From assembly GCA_027604705.1 (NCBI GenBank), contig JADHYV010000002.1:248001-312000 (forward strand): a DNA stretch of 64,000 nucleotides, given 5' to 3'. The notes beneath the pieces were generated by a model, which ran no database searches, had not been told where the DNA came from, and saw nothing but the letters and a program-made list of their open reading frames with translations. Made by a program: the position numbers and the translations under genes. Each line of letters begins with the position of its first letter. The stretch's first letter is position 1. This stretch comes from Allomyces arbusculus. Taxonomy: Eukaryota > Blastocladiomycota > Blastocladiomycetes > Blastocladiales > Blastocladiaceae. Below, in pieces: positions 13,301 to 23,625 of the stretch.

Positions 13301-13916
13301 CGTCCACGTGGGCTCGCGAGTAATGAGTGTAGCAGCGGACGTCGCGTCGTCGCCTTCGTCGACCCAGTGGGCGGCAGGCCGCCATCCACTCTCCATTGGC
13401 TGCCCGTCTGGTGCGGCCTCGTCGATAACGCGGCCCGTAATCGACAAAAGCGGTCCATTCTGACGCTGGGCGAGTTCCGAAAGTCGGCCGATGGCAGCCA
13501 GAACCAGCTCGTGCGCGCTTGCTGCTTCTTGGGTATGGTGTCCGCCGGCGTCGCTACCAGACGACATGAGCAGAATCGGTTCCGCGCTAAGCGTGATGCG
13601 TGCTTGCAGTTTGCAGTTGGCAGTTGCAGCAACAAAATCCGACTGGGAGCAAGTTTGATCACTGTCGCGAGTGAGTCACGGTTCGCCTTTCTTGGGAGGC
13701 TTGCAAGTCGAAACTGACCTGCAGAACTGTCCGTTCGGCAAGGTGGAGCTTGTATCGTTGAAATAGCGTCTTTGACGTGTCGATGCGATCTTGCAGCAAG
13801 TTGTCGGTAGCAAACAGTGGTGGCAATACTGGCGTTGCCGCACGCAGCGTGCAAGGCGCACAAGTCCAAAAAGCGAATGACAGAGGCGAGACGTCCTGCA
13901 AAAACCTGGCCAGCAT
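7341..13916 (-). CDS. Mms22/Mus7-like DNA-repair scaffold (tentative)
   Basis: A large nuclear-type protein, tentatively of the fungal Mms22/Mus7 family (replication-fork repair with the Rtt101 ubiquitin ligase). Exons on the minus strand: 13719-13916, 9467-13642, 9076-9399, 8834-9011, 8648-8763, 8008-8586, 7615-7941, 7341-7541. All junctions keep phase, introns are 61-76 bp, and the product is about 2,032 aa. The N-terminal 600 residues are acidic, Pro/Ser-rich and disordered, with basic KRKR-type stretches. The rest is an alpha-helical solenoid. An acidic patch NSWDDLMLDDYNLL sits at the end of the large exon, resembling the SQD...DLDDP-type patch I recall in Mus7. Length (Mus7 is about 1,900 aa), domain order and that patch are the only support. 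A start at the internal ATG 13567 would drop exon 1. It is certainly a real gene, but the family call is weak. Confidence 0.5.
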
Positions 13917-14052
13917 TGAGGAGCGTAACCTAAAAGCGTTTCCCGACCACCAATGTGCTCAAGTTTGTTCGCGTCTGCTCGTCATTTGCAGCAATGTAAA
14001 TCTGAACCGATCAAGAAGCAACTTGGCGGACCGAGCAGGTGGATGGAGATCT

Positions 14053-17000
14053 TTACTTTTTCTTCTTTGCGTCTTTCCCGCCCTTGCCCTTCCCGCCCTT
14101 GTCCTGCGGCTCCTCGGGCACCAGTCCCATGACAATTTCCCGCTTTTTGAACAGCGGTAGCTTCAATGTCCAGTCGCGAAAGTCCTGCTCCACTTTCCGG
14201 TCCGGCTCCGGCAACTTAAACAGGTGTTGCACGATCTCCTCGGTCTGAAGCGGCAGCGCCGGCAATTGGTGGATGCGCCGCGGGGTGAGCGTGCGGTATA
14301 CAACGGCCTTGATCGCCGCGGGCGAGTATCCCGCACTGATGCGCGCTAGTACGCTTGTGTTGACGCGACGCACCGTCTCGAGAAGTTCCACGGCCGACGA
14401 CGCAAATGGGCTCGTTATCGAGTAGGGCGTGCCTGCCGCCGTAGCCGCACCTGCGGGACTTGCCTCAAACACGGCGCGCTCGGCAATCCACTCGCGCCAC
14501 ATGGTCTCGCGCGACCCATAGTTGGGTCGCGGCACGTAGATTTGCCGGTGGAACGCGTCCGACATCGCCTTGGCATCCGAGTAGAAGGGGTTACGCGAGA
14601 TGCCCATGACGAGCACACGGTCCGAAGGTTTCAGGGCATTGATGGCCTTGACCAAGTCCTTGCGAATGCGCTTCGGGTCAGATGTGTCCTCCTTGGGCAC
14701 CTTTTTCGCGAACACGGCCTCGGCGTCGTCAATGACCACGACTGCTGGCGCGAGGGCCTTGGCCACCTTGAAGACCGTGTAGACCATGCGCGCCACATTC
14801 GACTTGCCCGTGTACTGGCCCGCCGTCAGCTTGGGGGACAGGTTGAAGAGCACTGCGCCCGTCTCTGTCGCAACAATGTCGACGAGCATCGACTTGCCGC
14901 ACCCGGGCGGGCCGTAGAGCAAGATCGACCGCGGTGTCATGAGCGTGTCGTCGAGCTCGTCAAGACCGAGCGGTAAGATGCAGTACTCGGTCACGACACG
15001 CTTGATCTCGTGCAGCGACGGCTCCGGGCTCAGCTTTTCCTTGGCCGTGAGCTGCGGCCGGCCCTTGAACTCGTCGAGTCGCACGCGTTCGGGAATTTGC
15101 ATGAGGCCTGCCGCCGCCAGCTCGTCGATCAGTTCTTCGATGGGCCGCCCGCCGGTCAAATCCTTTTCCTTTTTGCCCTTTTTGCCGCCGGCCTTTTTGT
15201 CCTTTTTCTTCTTCTTGCCTAAACATCGTCAAAAACAAACCAGAGTCAGGGTCAGGCGAGAGCATCGACGAGATAAGGAAGCGATAAACGAGTGTACCAC
15301 CGTCCTTCTTCTTCTTCTTGCTATCCTTCTCCATGGCCAGCTTGAGGTTCTCGAGCTCCTCCTTCAAGACGCCAAACAGCTCGTCCTTCATTTCGGCATC
15401 GACCTCGCGCCGCTTGACGTTCTTGATGATATCGATGTCGTGCCGCTGCGCGAAATTGTCGGCCTCGTTCTTCTCTTTCCATTCTTGCAAGTAGTTGGTA
15501 TTTGACTCTTGCACCTTGCGCAAGTAATTCGAGTTGGAGTTGAACAAAATCGGCTCGGGCTCCTCCTCGGCCTCCTTGCCCTTGCCACCGCCCTTCTTGC
15601 CGGCATCCTTTTTCCCGTCCTTCTTGGCGTCCTTGCCGGCATCCTTCTTGCCCGCCGCTGCCGCGCCCTTGTCGCCCTTGCCGCCCTTTCCCGCTGGCGG
15701 CGTCTCGGGCGGCGGCGCGTTCAAGTCCTCGGGCGGCGCCTGGCCAAACGCGAACCCGGGCAGTTTCCACTGCTCATCGGGCGGGAAGTCGGGGAACTTG
15801 CCGGCCTCGCGCTTGAAGTCCATGTACCACTGCCGGAACGCGTCCTGGTAGGACTCCTTGATGTCGGGCCCCTCGACTTTCCGGATTCTGAACACAGAGT
15901 CCAGTGAGTTGGGGTTGTAACAGCGGCAGGTGGAAAGGACGACAAAAAGTGCACGTACTTGTCTTTGACGCTCACGAGCGCCTGTTGGAACTCCTCCTCG
16001 TGTTGCTTTTGAATATCCTTTCGCCGGCGCATGTTCTCGCTCATGCCGGCGCGCTCCTTGAACGACGGCACTGTCGCCATACCGAGAAACTCGGCCTCGC
16101 GCTTGGCCTCGAGTTGCGCGAGTCGGCGGCCCTTGAACGCGCGCCATCTGCATCATATTCGTGAGTGCTTGGGGGTTGTAAGATGCGAGACGAACCGCAA
16201 GACGCACATCTTCTGGATCTTGATGACGCTGCTGACCATGTTACTCACGTCGTTCGCGCCGTCGAGGTCAGCGTCTTGCTCTTCTTGCAGCCTGGCAACG
16301 ACAAGCTTAGCCTCGTCATCTCACGTTTTGCCCGCGATACAATTGGGGGTGGGAAAATTTGACGCACCGAATGTCACGCATGTACTTTGCTCGAATCCGG
16401 CCCTGCCGGCCGCGCTCGTTGCGCTGCAAGGTCAGGACGGCCTCCTCGATGGTCATTTCCGGGAACGCGACGCCAGAAGATGGCTGGTACCGCTTGGCGC
16501 ATTTTCTGTCCTATCAAGGAGCAATACCACTGGGTCAATTGAGATTCGAGGGTTGGAGATGAACAAGGTGGGTGGTGATGACGCACCAGCAGCGTTTCGC
16601 GCTTGGCAGCGACCGGTGCGCGCTCTTCGGCAAAGATTTTCGGAATCGGGACATCGAGGTCTTCAGGGAGCAGCTTCAGGTCCAAGAGCACGGCATCAAG
16701 GTCGGGAAAGTCGGACGCGTCGACCTCGTAGATTTGCTAGCGGGGAACAGCGTCAATTCCCGCCGATCATGGACCCATGCGAATGGTTTACAATTTACCA
16801 GCTTGACCTCAATCAACCGTCCTATAATGCTCATGAGCAGCGACCGCAGCAGCCGGATCTTTTGTGGGTGCACCGTTTGGTCGTGCGCAATCTGGGCGGA
16901 GCCGTGCCGTTCCATTGTCAGCACACCGAGCGTCGGAGAGCGAAGGTAGTCGTCGCAATCTTCGAGGCACCTCGATCCGCTGCAAGATGCGGATGTATTT

Positions 17001-17211
17001 GGCGTAGAGAACGGTCAGGTGCAAGAGCGCGGCCTCGCGGTCTTTTGGGATCAGCGCCGGGTCGGTCGGGTTCTCATATTGCAGCTGTTGCGCAATCTCG
17101 GCCGATATTTCTTGCCATTCTTCAATGTAGGTCCTAGTGTTGGAGCCGGGATGAGCACCAGTTGACTGGCACGGCTCGAAATTCGCTGTTGGCGCCGCAC
17201 AAATTGGACAT
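14053..17211 (-). CDS. IQCA1: DRC11 / IQCA1, nexin-dynein regulatory complex AAA protein
   Basis: Dynein regulatory complex subunit 11 (IQ and AAA domain protein), an axonemal nexin-link component. Exons on the minus strand: 17201-17211, 16971-17133, 16799-16891, 16587-16736, about 16364-16510, about 16208-16311, 15959-16147, 15298-15887, 14053-15218 (about 870 aa; human about 820). Only the fifth intron junction is unsure. The 11-base first exon gives MSNL, like the animal start MSN. Family motifs are HDQTVHPQKIRLLRSLLM, LLDLKLLPEDLDVPIPKIF, the IQ motif IQKIWRAFKGRR (about residue 219) and KVEGPDIKESYQ. The AAA domain has Walker A GPPGCGKSM (about 586). Its Walker B position reads VVVIDDAEAVF, Asp-Asp where active AAA ATPases have Asp-Glu. 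A Lys/Gly/Ala-rich insert precedes the AAA domain. It is divergent from the gene at 17545, sharing about 330 bp of promoter. Confidence 0.94.
15580..15690 (-). repeat. Lys/Gly/Ala/Asp-rich low-complexity insert in DRC11
   Basis: Degenerate tandem units of the type GKKDAG/KDAKKDG encode a highly basic linker in DRC11 ahead of the AAA domain. A second short Lys/Gly run lies at 15165-15218. IQCA1 proteins elsewhere also carry basic linkers here, so length variation is expected. Confidence 0.8.
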
Positions 17212-17544
17212 GATGGCGGGTGGCGAGGTCCCACTCGTCGGATTGCATCAAGATGCAGCGTTCTTGGGTCGTCGACGGGTTCGCTGGCGAGGCTGCGCCG
17301 CGATGGACGTGCTGCAGATCAAGAGCTGAAATGAGGGAGGAGGAAGGCCGGGGAGGTCTGTTTCTGCAGCAAATCATGGCAACGTGACCGCGTCGAGAGC
17401 TTAGATGCTTCCCGAAAGCTCGTTGAGGATCCATCGTCGTCCGCGACAATCAAGTCAGCCAGTCCTTGTGCTCATTAGCCAGTGCAACTTGCTGCAGTTG
17501 TCGCCCGTCCCCGCAATTACCAGCGAAAGCGCCGCGTGGGCCTC
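17212..17544. promoter_or_regulatory. Bidirectional promoter between DRC11 and the 17545 gene
   Basis: This 333 bp gap lies between two divergent start codons. GTTGC-type half-sites (seen as GCAAC on the plus strand) occur at about 17379-17383 and 17483-17487. No long ORF is supported here. Its role is inferred from gene orientation. Confidence 0.55.
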
Positions 17545-20500
17545 ATGGCGCTTCCAAAAATCAAGCCTGGCCCGCTTGTGTTCTCGCCGGTCGAGATTGT
17601 CGTGCCAGGCAAGCAGTCGCCCGTCGACAAGAGAAAAGATGCCGCGAGCCTGGCGCTCTCGTCGGCCGGCGCCGCAGCCGCCGCCGCCGCCGCGCACGGC
17701 ATGCTCTCCACCCTGACCGAGTCAACGTCGGAGCTCAAGGCGCTGTTGGAGCAGCAGCGCCCACGTTCCGGTGCCGAAGAGTCCGATGGTACCGCCAGCA
17801 CGGCGTTCCCGACCCTTCCCTACAAGAAGCTACCACGCGAAGGCGCCGTGTCGCTGTTGCGCAAGATCAATACGCTCGACGCCGTGGCCGGCGGCAACCC
17901 AACCAACGCGGCGCTGCCGCCCGGTAAGGGGTTCCAGTATCAGCGCAAGTACAAGCGCGCGGTCGTCGCCAAGCCCATTGTGTCGCTAACCGTGTCGGCG
18001 CTCAAGCGCCGCAAGGCCAAGCGCGAAGTCACGCTGCAGTCGAACCTCGACGACGTGCGCCAGTTTCGCAAGGGGATTCCAGCGCCCGCCCCGATGCTCG
18101 GGCTCGTCAAGGACGTGCACCAGGAATTTGTTGATCCCGACGCCCGCGCCAAACGTGATGTGAGGCTAGCGTCCTTTGCTGCTGATCCAGCGGACAGCAA
18201 CGGAGCGGCTGCCAATGCCGCAACAGCGCCCAATGCGCCAGGCGGTGCTGTTGCTGCAACCGCAGCAGCCGCGACTGAACAGATCCTGAACCCGTTTGCG
18301 ATTATGTGTGACGACGTCGTGAACTCGCTCGCCGAATTCGAGTCGGCCATGCAAACGTTTTCGCAGTGGAAGAATGATTTCTTGAAACAGGTTGAGTTTT
18401 GCCCTCCTATGGTCTCTGCAAAGTCATTGGGGTTCTAACGCTCGCTCTCGCACTCTTCCGTAGAACGTGACGAGCGGCGTCAAGCTCACGCTCGCGCTCA
18501 TGGTCGCTAAGATCCTTCGGTCACAGTCGGACCTGTCGCAAATTGTGCTCGAGCTCGTGCGTGCCGTGCGCACCTTCTCCTCGGCCTGGTCCGACAAGTT
18601 GAACGCGATTGCCGAGCTCGAGGACGAGCACGCGCGACAGACGCGCGCGTTTGACGTGGCCATTCGCAAGCTCGAGTCGATGCACGGCCAAGTCACGCGC
18701 AACCGCACCAACCGGCAAACGTTCTTGTGGGAGTACCTGACGCGCAAACTCTTGCGCAAGGCCCAGGAGGAGGCGCTCTACGACGACTCGTCGGACGAGG
18801 ACGAGGACGACGACGGTGTCGGTGTCGCGGGTCGTACTGGGGTGTCGCACCCGGGGGAGAAGATGGACGGCGTTGGATCCATGCCTGGATCAGCGAGTGC
18901 GGGCCGTGTTGGTGGAGCGCTGATCCCAGCTGGAATCGGCGTCGACCATGCACCGTCTCGGCAATCTGCGCGTAGCTCACTGTCCACTGGACCGCACTCG
19001 ACGGGTGCATCCACATCCGTGGATACCGAGGAGGAGCGGCGCGCACGGAAAAAGGAAAAGAAAAAGGCCAAGAACGAGGCCGAGCGCGTCGAGGAAATGC
19101 GCGCAATTCTCGAAATGAAGAAGCGCGAGCGGAAAGAAATGGAGCTGCGCATGAAAATGACGACGGTGCCGGCAAAGGTGCTCATGGAGCGCAAATTCAA
19201 TGAGACGCTCAACAAGCACTTCCCGCACTTGCCGCGCGCGCTCTACGCCTTCCACCACTTCAAGCACCATTCCCCCATGTATTACGCGAGCGAAGTGTTC
19301 ATGCTCGAGGCCGGCGTGCACGGGATCGCGACGGAGCGCGCCAAGCGCCACCATTGGACCGCCGACGACGTGACGGCCCTGAGCAAGCCGCTGCAGCTGC
19401 GTGGCCTGGTGGGGTCCAACACCTCAAACGCACTTCACCATCTCGCGCGCGTGAGCGTGGCCTCAGCCCCGTTCAACCCGGTCAAAGAGCGCGAAGTGAT
19501 GCAGAAGGCAAGCACTGGGTTGATGACGGCGTTGCGGCGCAAGTTCCCGACCGAGGAATTGCGGTTTGACAATTTGATTGACCCCGCCAAGCTGGTTGGC
19601 TCGCCCGCAACGATTGACCCAAACAAGACGTGGTTTACGCTGCAAGACGTGGTGGAGCTGTCGCTCGTGCACATGCAACAGATCCAGCTGCTGCGCGAAG
19701 AATACGAGTGCGTCGCTCTCACAAATATCGCATCGCTTGACCAGTCACTAATCTTCCTCCGCTCCCACTAGGCAAAAAGTCCTCTACCTGACCCAGATGA
19801 CGGCCAACCACCAGTTCCTCCCGAAAAACTGGCTGATGCAGGACTTGCCGCCGCTCGACGTGGCCCTGCCGGCGCTGATTCCGAGCGAGCGCAGGGAGCC
19901 ACCACCACCGTTGCGCACCGTGCGCAAGGGCCCACCCTCGCCGGTCAAGCGACTTGAACGCTCACCGACGACTCGGCGACGCATTTCGCTGCATCGTCCT
20001 CGGATCAAGCCGAATCTCAACAGCTCGCTGCTCAACATGAACGTGCGTCTTATGCCGCTGCATTACGCGGCAAATTGCGCCGACATGACTCCCACTTACA
20101 TTGTCGGTACGGCCTAGTTCCTGGATCGTATGTCGCGCATGGCCGTCGACTCCAAGAAGCGGAAGGAGGATTTGACCGAGGCCGTGCTCCGGTCTGAGTT
20201 TGAGGCCAATCTGACCAAGGTCGTGCAGGACAAGAAGGTCTTTTCCAAGGACGAGGTCATTGCGCTCATGGAACGAGGTGCGCCTGCGCCTCGGCGATGC
20301 TAAACAGTCTTCTTGGGACCAAGTACTGAATTCCCTTTGTAGTCCTGCCGGCCGTCTTCATGCCGTTACCAGACAAGGAGCCCGAGCTACCCGCATTTCC
20401 ATCGCGCCCCGTTTCCCGAGGTATGCTGGCTCCCAATATTGATCGGGTATCCACGAGACTGGCAGCGTCTGATTACTTTTTCTGATTCACAATAGCGACC

Positions 20501-20590
20501 GAACGCCTTCGAGCCAAGTCGCCGACAAAGCACGGATTGGACGTGGGCTACAACTTGTTTGACTTGGCGCGGCCGGGATCGAGAAAATGA
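17545..20590 (+). CDS. Unrecognised coiled-coil protein, probably flagellar by context
   Basis: I do not recognise the family. Exons 17545-18390, 18464-19707, 19772-20042, 20118-20277, 20343-20420 and 20496-20590 join in phase to give about 897 aa. The first exon is Ala/Pro-rich with basic stretches. The second begins NVTSGVKLTLALMVAKILRS and is helical, with an Asp/Glu run at 18784-18815, a Lys/Glu-rich charged helix (RRARKKEKKKAKNEAERVEE) and a more conserved-looking tail (HFPHLPRALYAFHHFKHHSP). The last exons are short and end DLARPGSRK. The start ATG at 17545 (MALPKIKPG) was chosen because upstream in-frame sequence has no other ATG. It is divergent from DRC11 and converges on DNAI7 with 66 bp between stops, so an axonemal or basal-body role is plausible but unproven. 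Confidence 0.7.
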
Positions 20591-20656
20591 GGCGACTGGC
20601 ACTCGGAGACGGTGTGATTTGCGGGCGTGGAATTGAAATTGTATTTCAGGATTCAA

Positions 20657-23258
20657 TCAGGGCGAGGCCGTGTTCAGAGGGCAGATGATAGTCAACAGTT
20701 GCAGCACCAGAACAGGCACTTGCCACTTGGTCGGCAGGCCCGGCGCAATGTCCTCGAGCACAGCGAGCACGGTCCCATGCGGCTAGACGAGACGACGGAA
20801 AGTGGTCAGTGTGGCCAATTGGAACGTGGATGGACATTACGAAAAACACACCACGGTGTTCGGCTTGGGCTTGCTCAAGTCGTCCTCGGCCGCGCAATAG
20901 CACACTTTTCGCTCTTTTTCCACAATCTTGAGGTGGTAGTCGGCGACTATCGTGTAAGCCACGTCTTTGCTGTCCATGGCCGTCAAGACGCAGCCATTGT
21001 GCTGCGCGTTGGCCTTGTGCGCCTGGAACGACAGCGCGAGGCACTTGGACGCCATGGCGCGATAGCACCCGCGCTCCTCGGAGTCGACTTGGCCCATGAA
21101 CGGCGATGCGAATCCAATCCCGTAGCGGAAGAGTTTCTAGCGCAAGGACGCCGGGAATAAAGTGACTCATGTAAATCCTGCCCTTTAAATGAGGTGAGGA
21201 GGTAAGAGTGGCACGTACCATGATCAACAGCGTGGGCATGAATGACTTGCCCTGGAACTCGTCCTGCAGCCGGTCGTTCATGGGCCGGATCAGCGAGACG
21301 CCGCTCTCGGTGATCTCAAACTCGACGTCAGTCCACTTGCCGTTCACAGTCAGGCGCACGACGGGTGGGTCAACCGACATGATCCGCAACTTCCAGTCCT
21401 CAAGCGGGAAGTCAGAAACCGCATCCTAAAACGCAGACTAGCGTCAGTTCCACGTCGTGCTTGAGCGACGAATTACAACCATGACGAGCGCATATTTACC
21501 TGGACGAGCGCGCATGGCTTGAGCACCGACGACTTGAACTGCACGGTGCCCTTGGCGCGGTCAATCTCCACCTCGGTGATCCCGTCCGAGTTCCACGTGC
21601 ACGTCTCTGCGCACCACCACTTGACGGTCGCAAGCGGGTGGAGATGCAAGCCGAGCCCCACAGAAAACGAAACAAAGATCGACGCGTCGTCTTCGCGCCC
21701 TCCCTCCTGTTCGGGCGCGGCCATGTCGCCGTTGCCGCGCGCAAACGGGTACTCGACGTGCTTGACAGACAGGTTGTTGGAGAGCAGCGGGCGAATCGTC
21801 CAAAAATCAACCGTTTTCGGAAGCTCTGGCAGCTCGAGTAGCGAGAAATCGAGGCACCCGGACATGACGATTTGCTTGCGCACCGACGTTTGCTGCAGGT
21901 ACAGGTCGTTGAGCGTCAGGCCGCTGCGGTCATGCACGAGACAAATGGCCACGTTGGCGAGCGTCAGCGCCTTGGGCAACGTGACGTGAATCGTGTCAAC
22001 GTCAAACGCTTTGTGCCGCGGGCTGGTAGGTGAGTACGAGCGTCAGTCCTCGCACGAAGCGACCCAAGAACGCGATGGCGTCTCGCCGCACGTACTTTTT
22101 CGTGACGTTGCACCACAGAGCAAAAGTGACGCTGCTATGCAACTGCTGGACCACGAGTAAATTTTCGGTAGACTCGCGCGGAAATTGCTCGGAGTTCTAG
22201 TCGACAACGGCGTCATGAGAAGGAGAGGAGCAATCAAGCGAGCGGGGAGACATGAACGGCATGCCTGTAGCGAATAGGCAGTGATAGCCTCGAGTTTACG
22301 CAGCACGGCTTGGCGGAGCGAACGAATATTCTCGACGTAGCGCGCGGCTTGCTGAGCGTAACGGAAATCGACCGCTTGTGCGTATTCTTGCTCCAGGAGC
22401 ACACTTAGCTACGACGTGCGGTCAGCCAACAAACAAAAAAATCAGAAAAACAAACTAGTGACAAGTAGGGAGCGTCGCGAGCGAGCGAGTCGCGATCACT
22501 TCAGCATACCATTTCTGCTTGAACGAGGTCCTCTTGAACGCCAGCAAACGACTGCTTTTCGTCTACTTGCCGGAAAACAGACAGATACGTGGCGACGTCG
22601 CTCTCGATTTTCGGGTTCGGGATGCGAGAACATTGAATGTAAAGCTCCCACTATAAGCAGGCCGTTCGGCTCGAGTTAGACAGTGATTTTCAGGCAAAAT
22701 GCGACAAAACACCCACCGACTTGTCCCGTTCCCGTTCTTGCAACAGCGCGGTCACGTAATGTTCGGCCGCGAGCGCGACCTCGTCAGACTGGAGGATTTC
22801 TGCTGCAAATTCAGGCTCTTTCTAGATATCGATAAATCGACGTGAGCAGGTGTGACTGGTTGCAATCAGAGAGCAACGCACGCTTTCCAGTAGAGCGTCC
22901 CGCGCCTCTCGCTCTTGCTGCTCGGCAAGTTCGCGTTCCCGTTGGCGAGCAAGCTCGGCAAGACGCGCAGCTACCGCGGCATCGCAAATTGATGAGCGAT
23001 TTGAAACGTGGCCACGGTGTACGACGGGCGTTTGTGGTTTGCACCTTCTTCCTCCTTGCGTTTCTGTTCTTCGAGCAATAGTCGTTCTACATTCGCAGCC
23101 CTGTGATCAGAGCAGGTCGTCCAATCGTTGCATATTCAATTCGGCGTGGGGCCTCAAAATGACCGCGCTGCCGGGTGCCGGCAAGGTCACGACAATCAAC
23201 CTTGCTCAAGCTCCTTTTTGGATTTTTTCTTCTTCTTGGCGTCAGGTTTCGGTGGCAT
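20657..23258 (-). CDS. DNAI7: DNAI7 / CASC1, axonemal dynein intermediate chain (IC97) family
   Basis: Axonemal dynein intermediate-chain 7 family (CASC1; Chlamydomonas IC97), an inner-arm dynein accessory subunit that binds tubulin. Eleven exons on the minus strand: 23201-23258, 23045-23086, 22882-22970, 22717-22821, 22510-22650, 22265-22408, 22096-22196, 21500-22022, 21219-21425, 20852-21136, 20657-20782 (606 aa; human about 716). It starts MPPKPDAKKKKKSKKELEQ, then a Glu/Arg-rich helix, as in CASC1. Shared blocks are WELYIQCSRIPNPKIESDV, YVENIRSLRQAVLRKLE and TFALWCNVTKNPRHKAFDV, the last restored exactly across an intron. PPVVRLTVNGKWTDVEFEI also matches. All phases match. The sixth intron (22197-22264) uses a GC donor (CAG|GCATGC). 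The gene lies 367 bp downstream of the beta dynein heavy chain on the same strand. Confidence 0.94.
22197..22264 (-). other. Probable GC-AG intron of DNAI7
   Basis: The 68 bp intron begins gcatgc after CTACAG and ends gactag. There is no GT donor between the conserved block LRKLEAITAYSLQ and the intron body, and the GC donor keeps phase 0 into NSEQFPRES. This is the second GC-AG intron in the window. Confidence 0.65.
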
Positions 23259-23625
23259 CGTTGCAGCTACTTGGAAACTGTTGCAGCAAGTTCAAGCGCA
23301 GATTTGGTGATCGGAAGGAACGTTTTGAACAGCGCAGTTGGCTCGACATCGACGCTGAGCTTTCGTTCACAAAAACGCTGGATGCCGATCAGACACATGA
23401 CCGCGGAAGGACGCTTCTCTGCACCGTTTTCTGACATCTCCATGGACGACAAGTCAGGGCAGAACCGAAGTCCACAATCGAAGCAGGCTCGACCAGCAGC
23501 ATGTCCAGAAACAACCAGAACATGTATCCGCTAAATTTACAAAGTGAGCGTAGTCGACCATCCACCATGTCCGTCGTTCAAGTCCCTTCCCACCGCCACG
23601 CCGAGCAACGGACCAAACGGCTCGC
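23259..23625. promoter_or_regulatory. Gap between beta dynein stop and DNAI7 start
   Basis: This 367 bp gap holds the 3' end region of the dynein gene and the upstream region of DNAI7, both on the minus strand. Two GTTGCAG heptamers (plus-strand reading) lie at 23260-23266 and 23280-23286, just upstream of the DNAI7 ATG. No coding exon is evident. Confidence 0.45.

Noticed and set aside
12736-13869. 377-residue minus-strand frame overlapping the Mms22-like gene
   Set aside because: It is out of frame with the spliced gene model, has many Arg/Ser/Pro codons typical of shadows, and no conserved-looking block.
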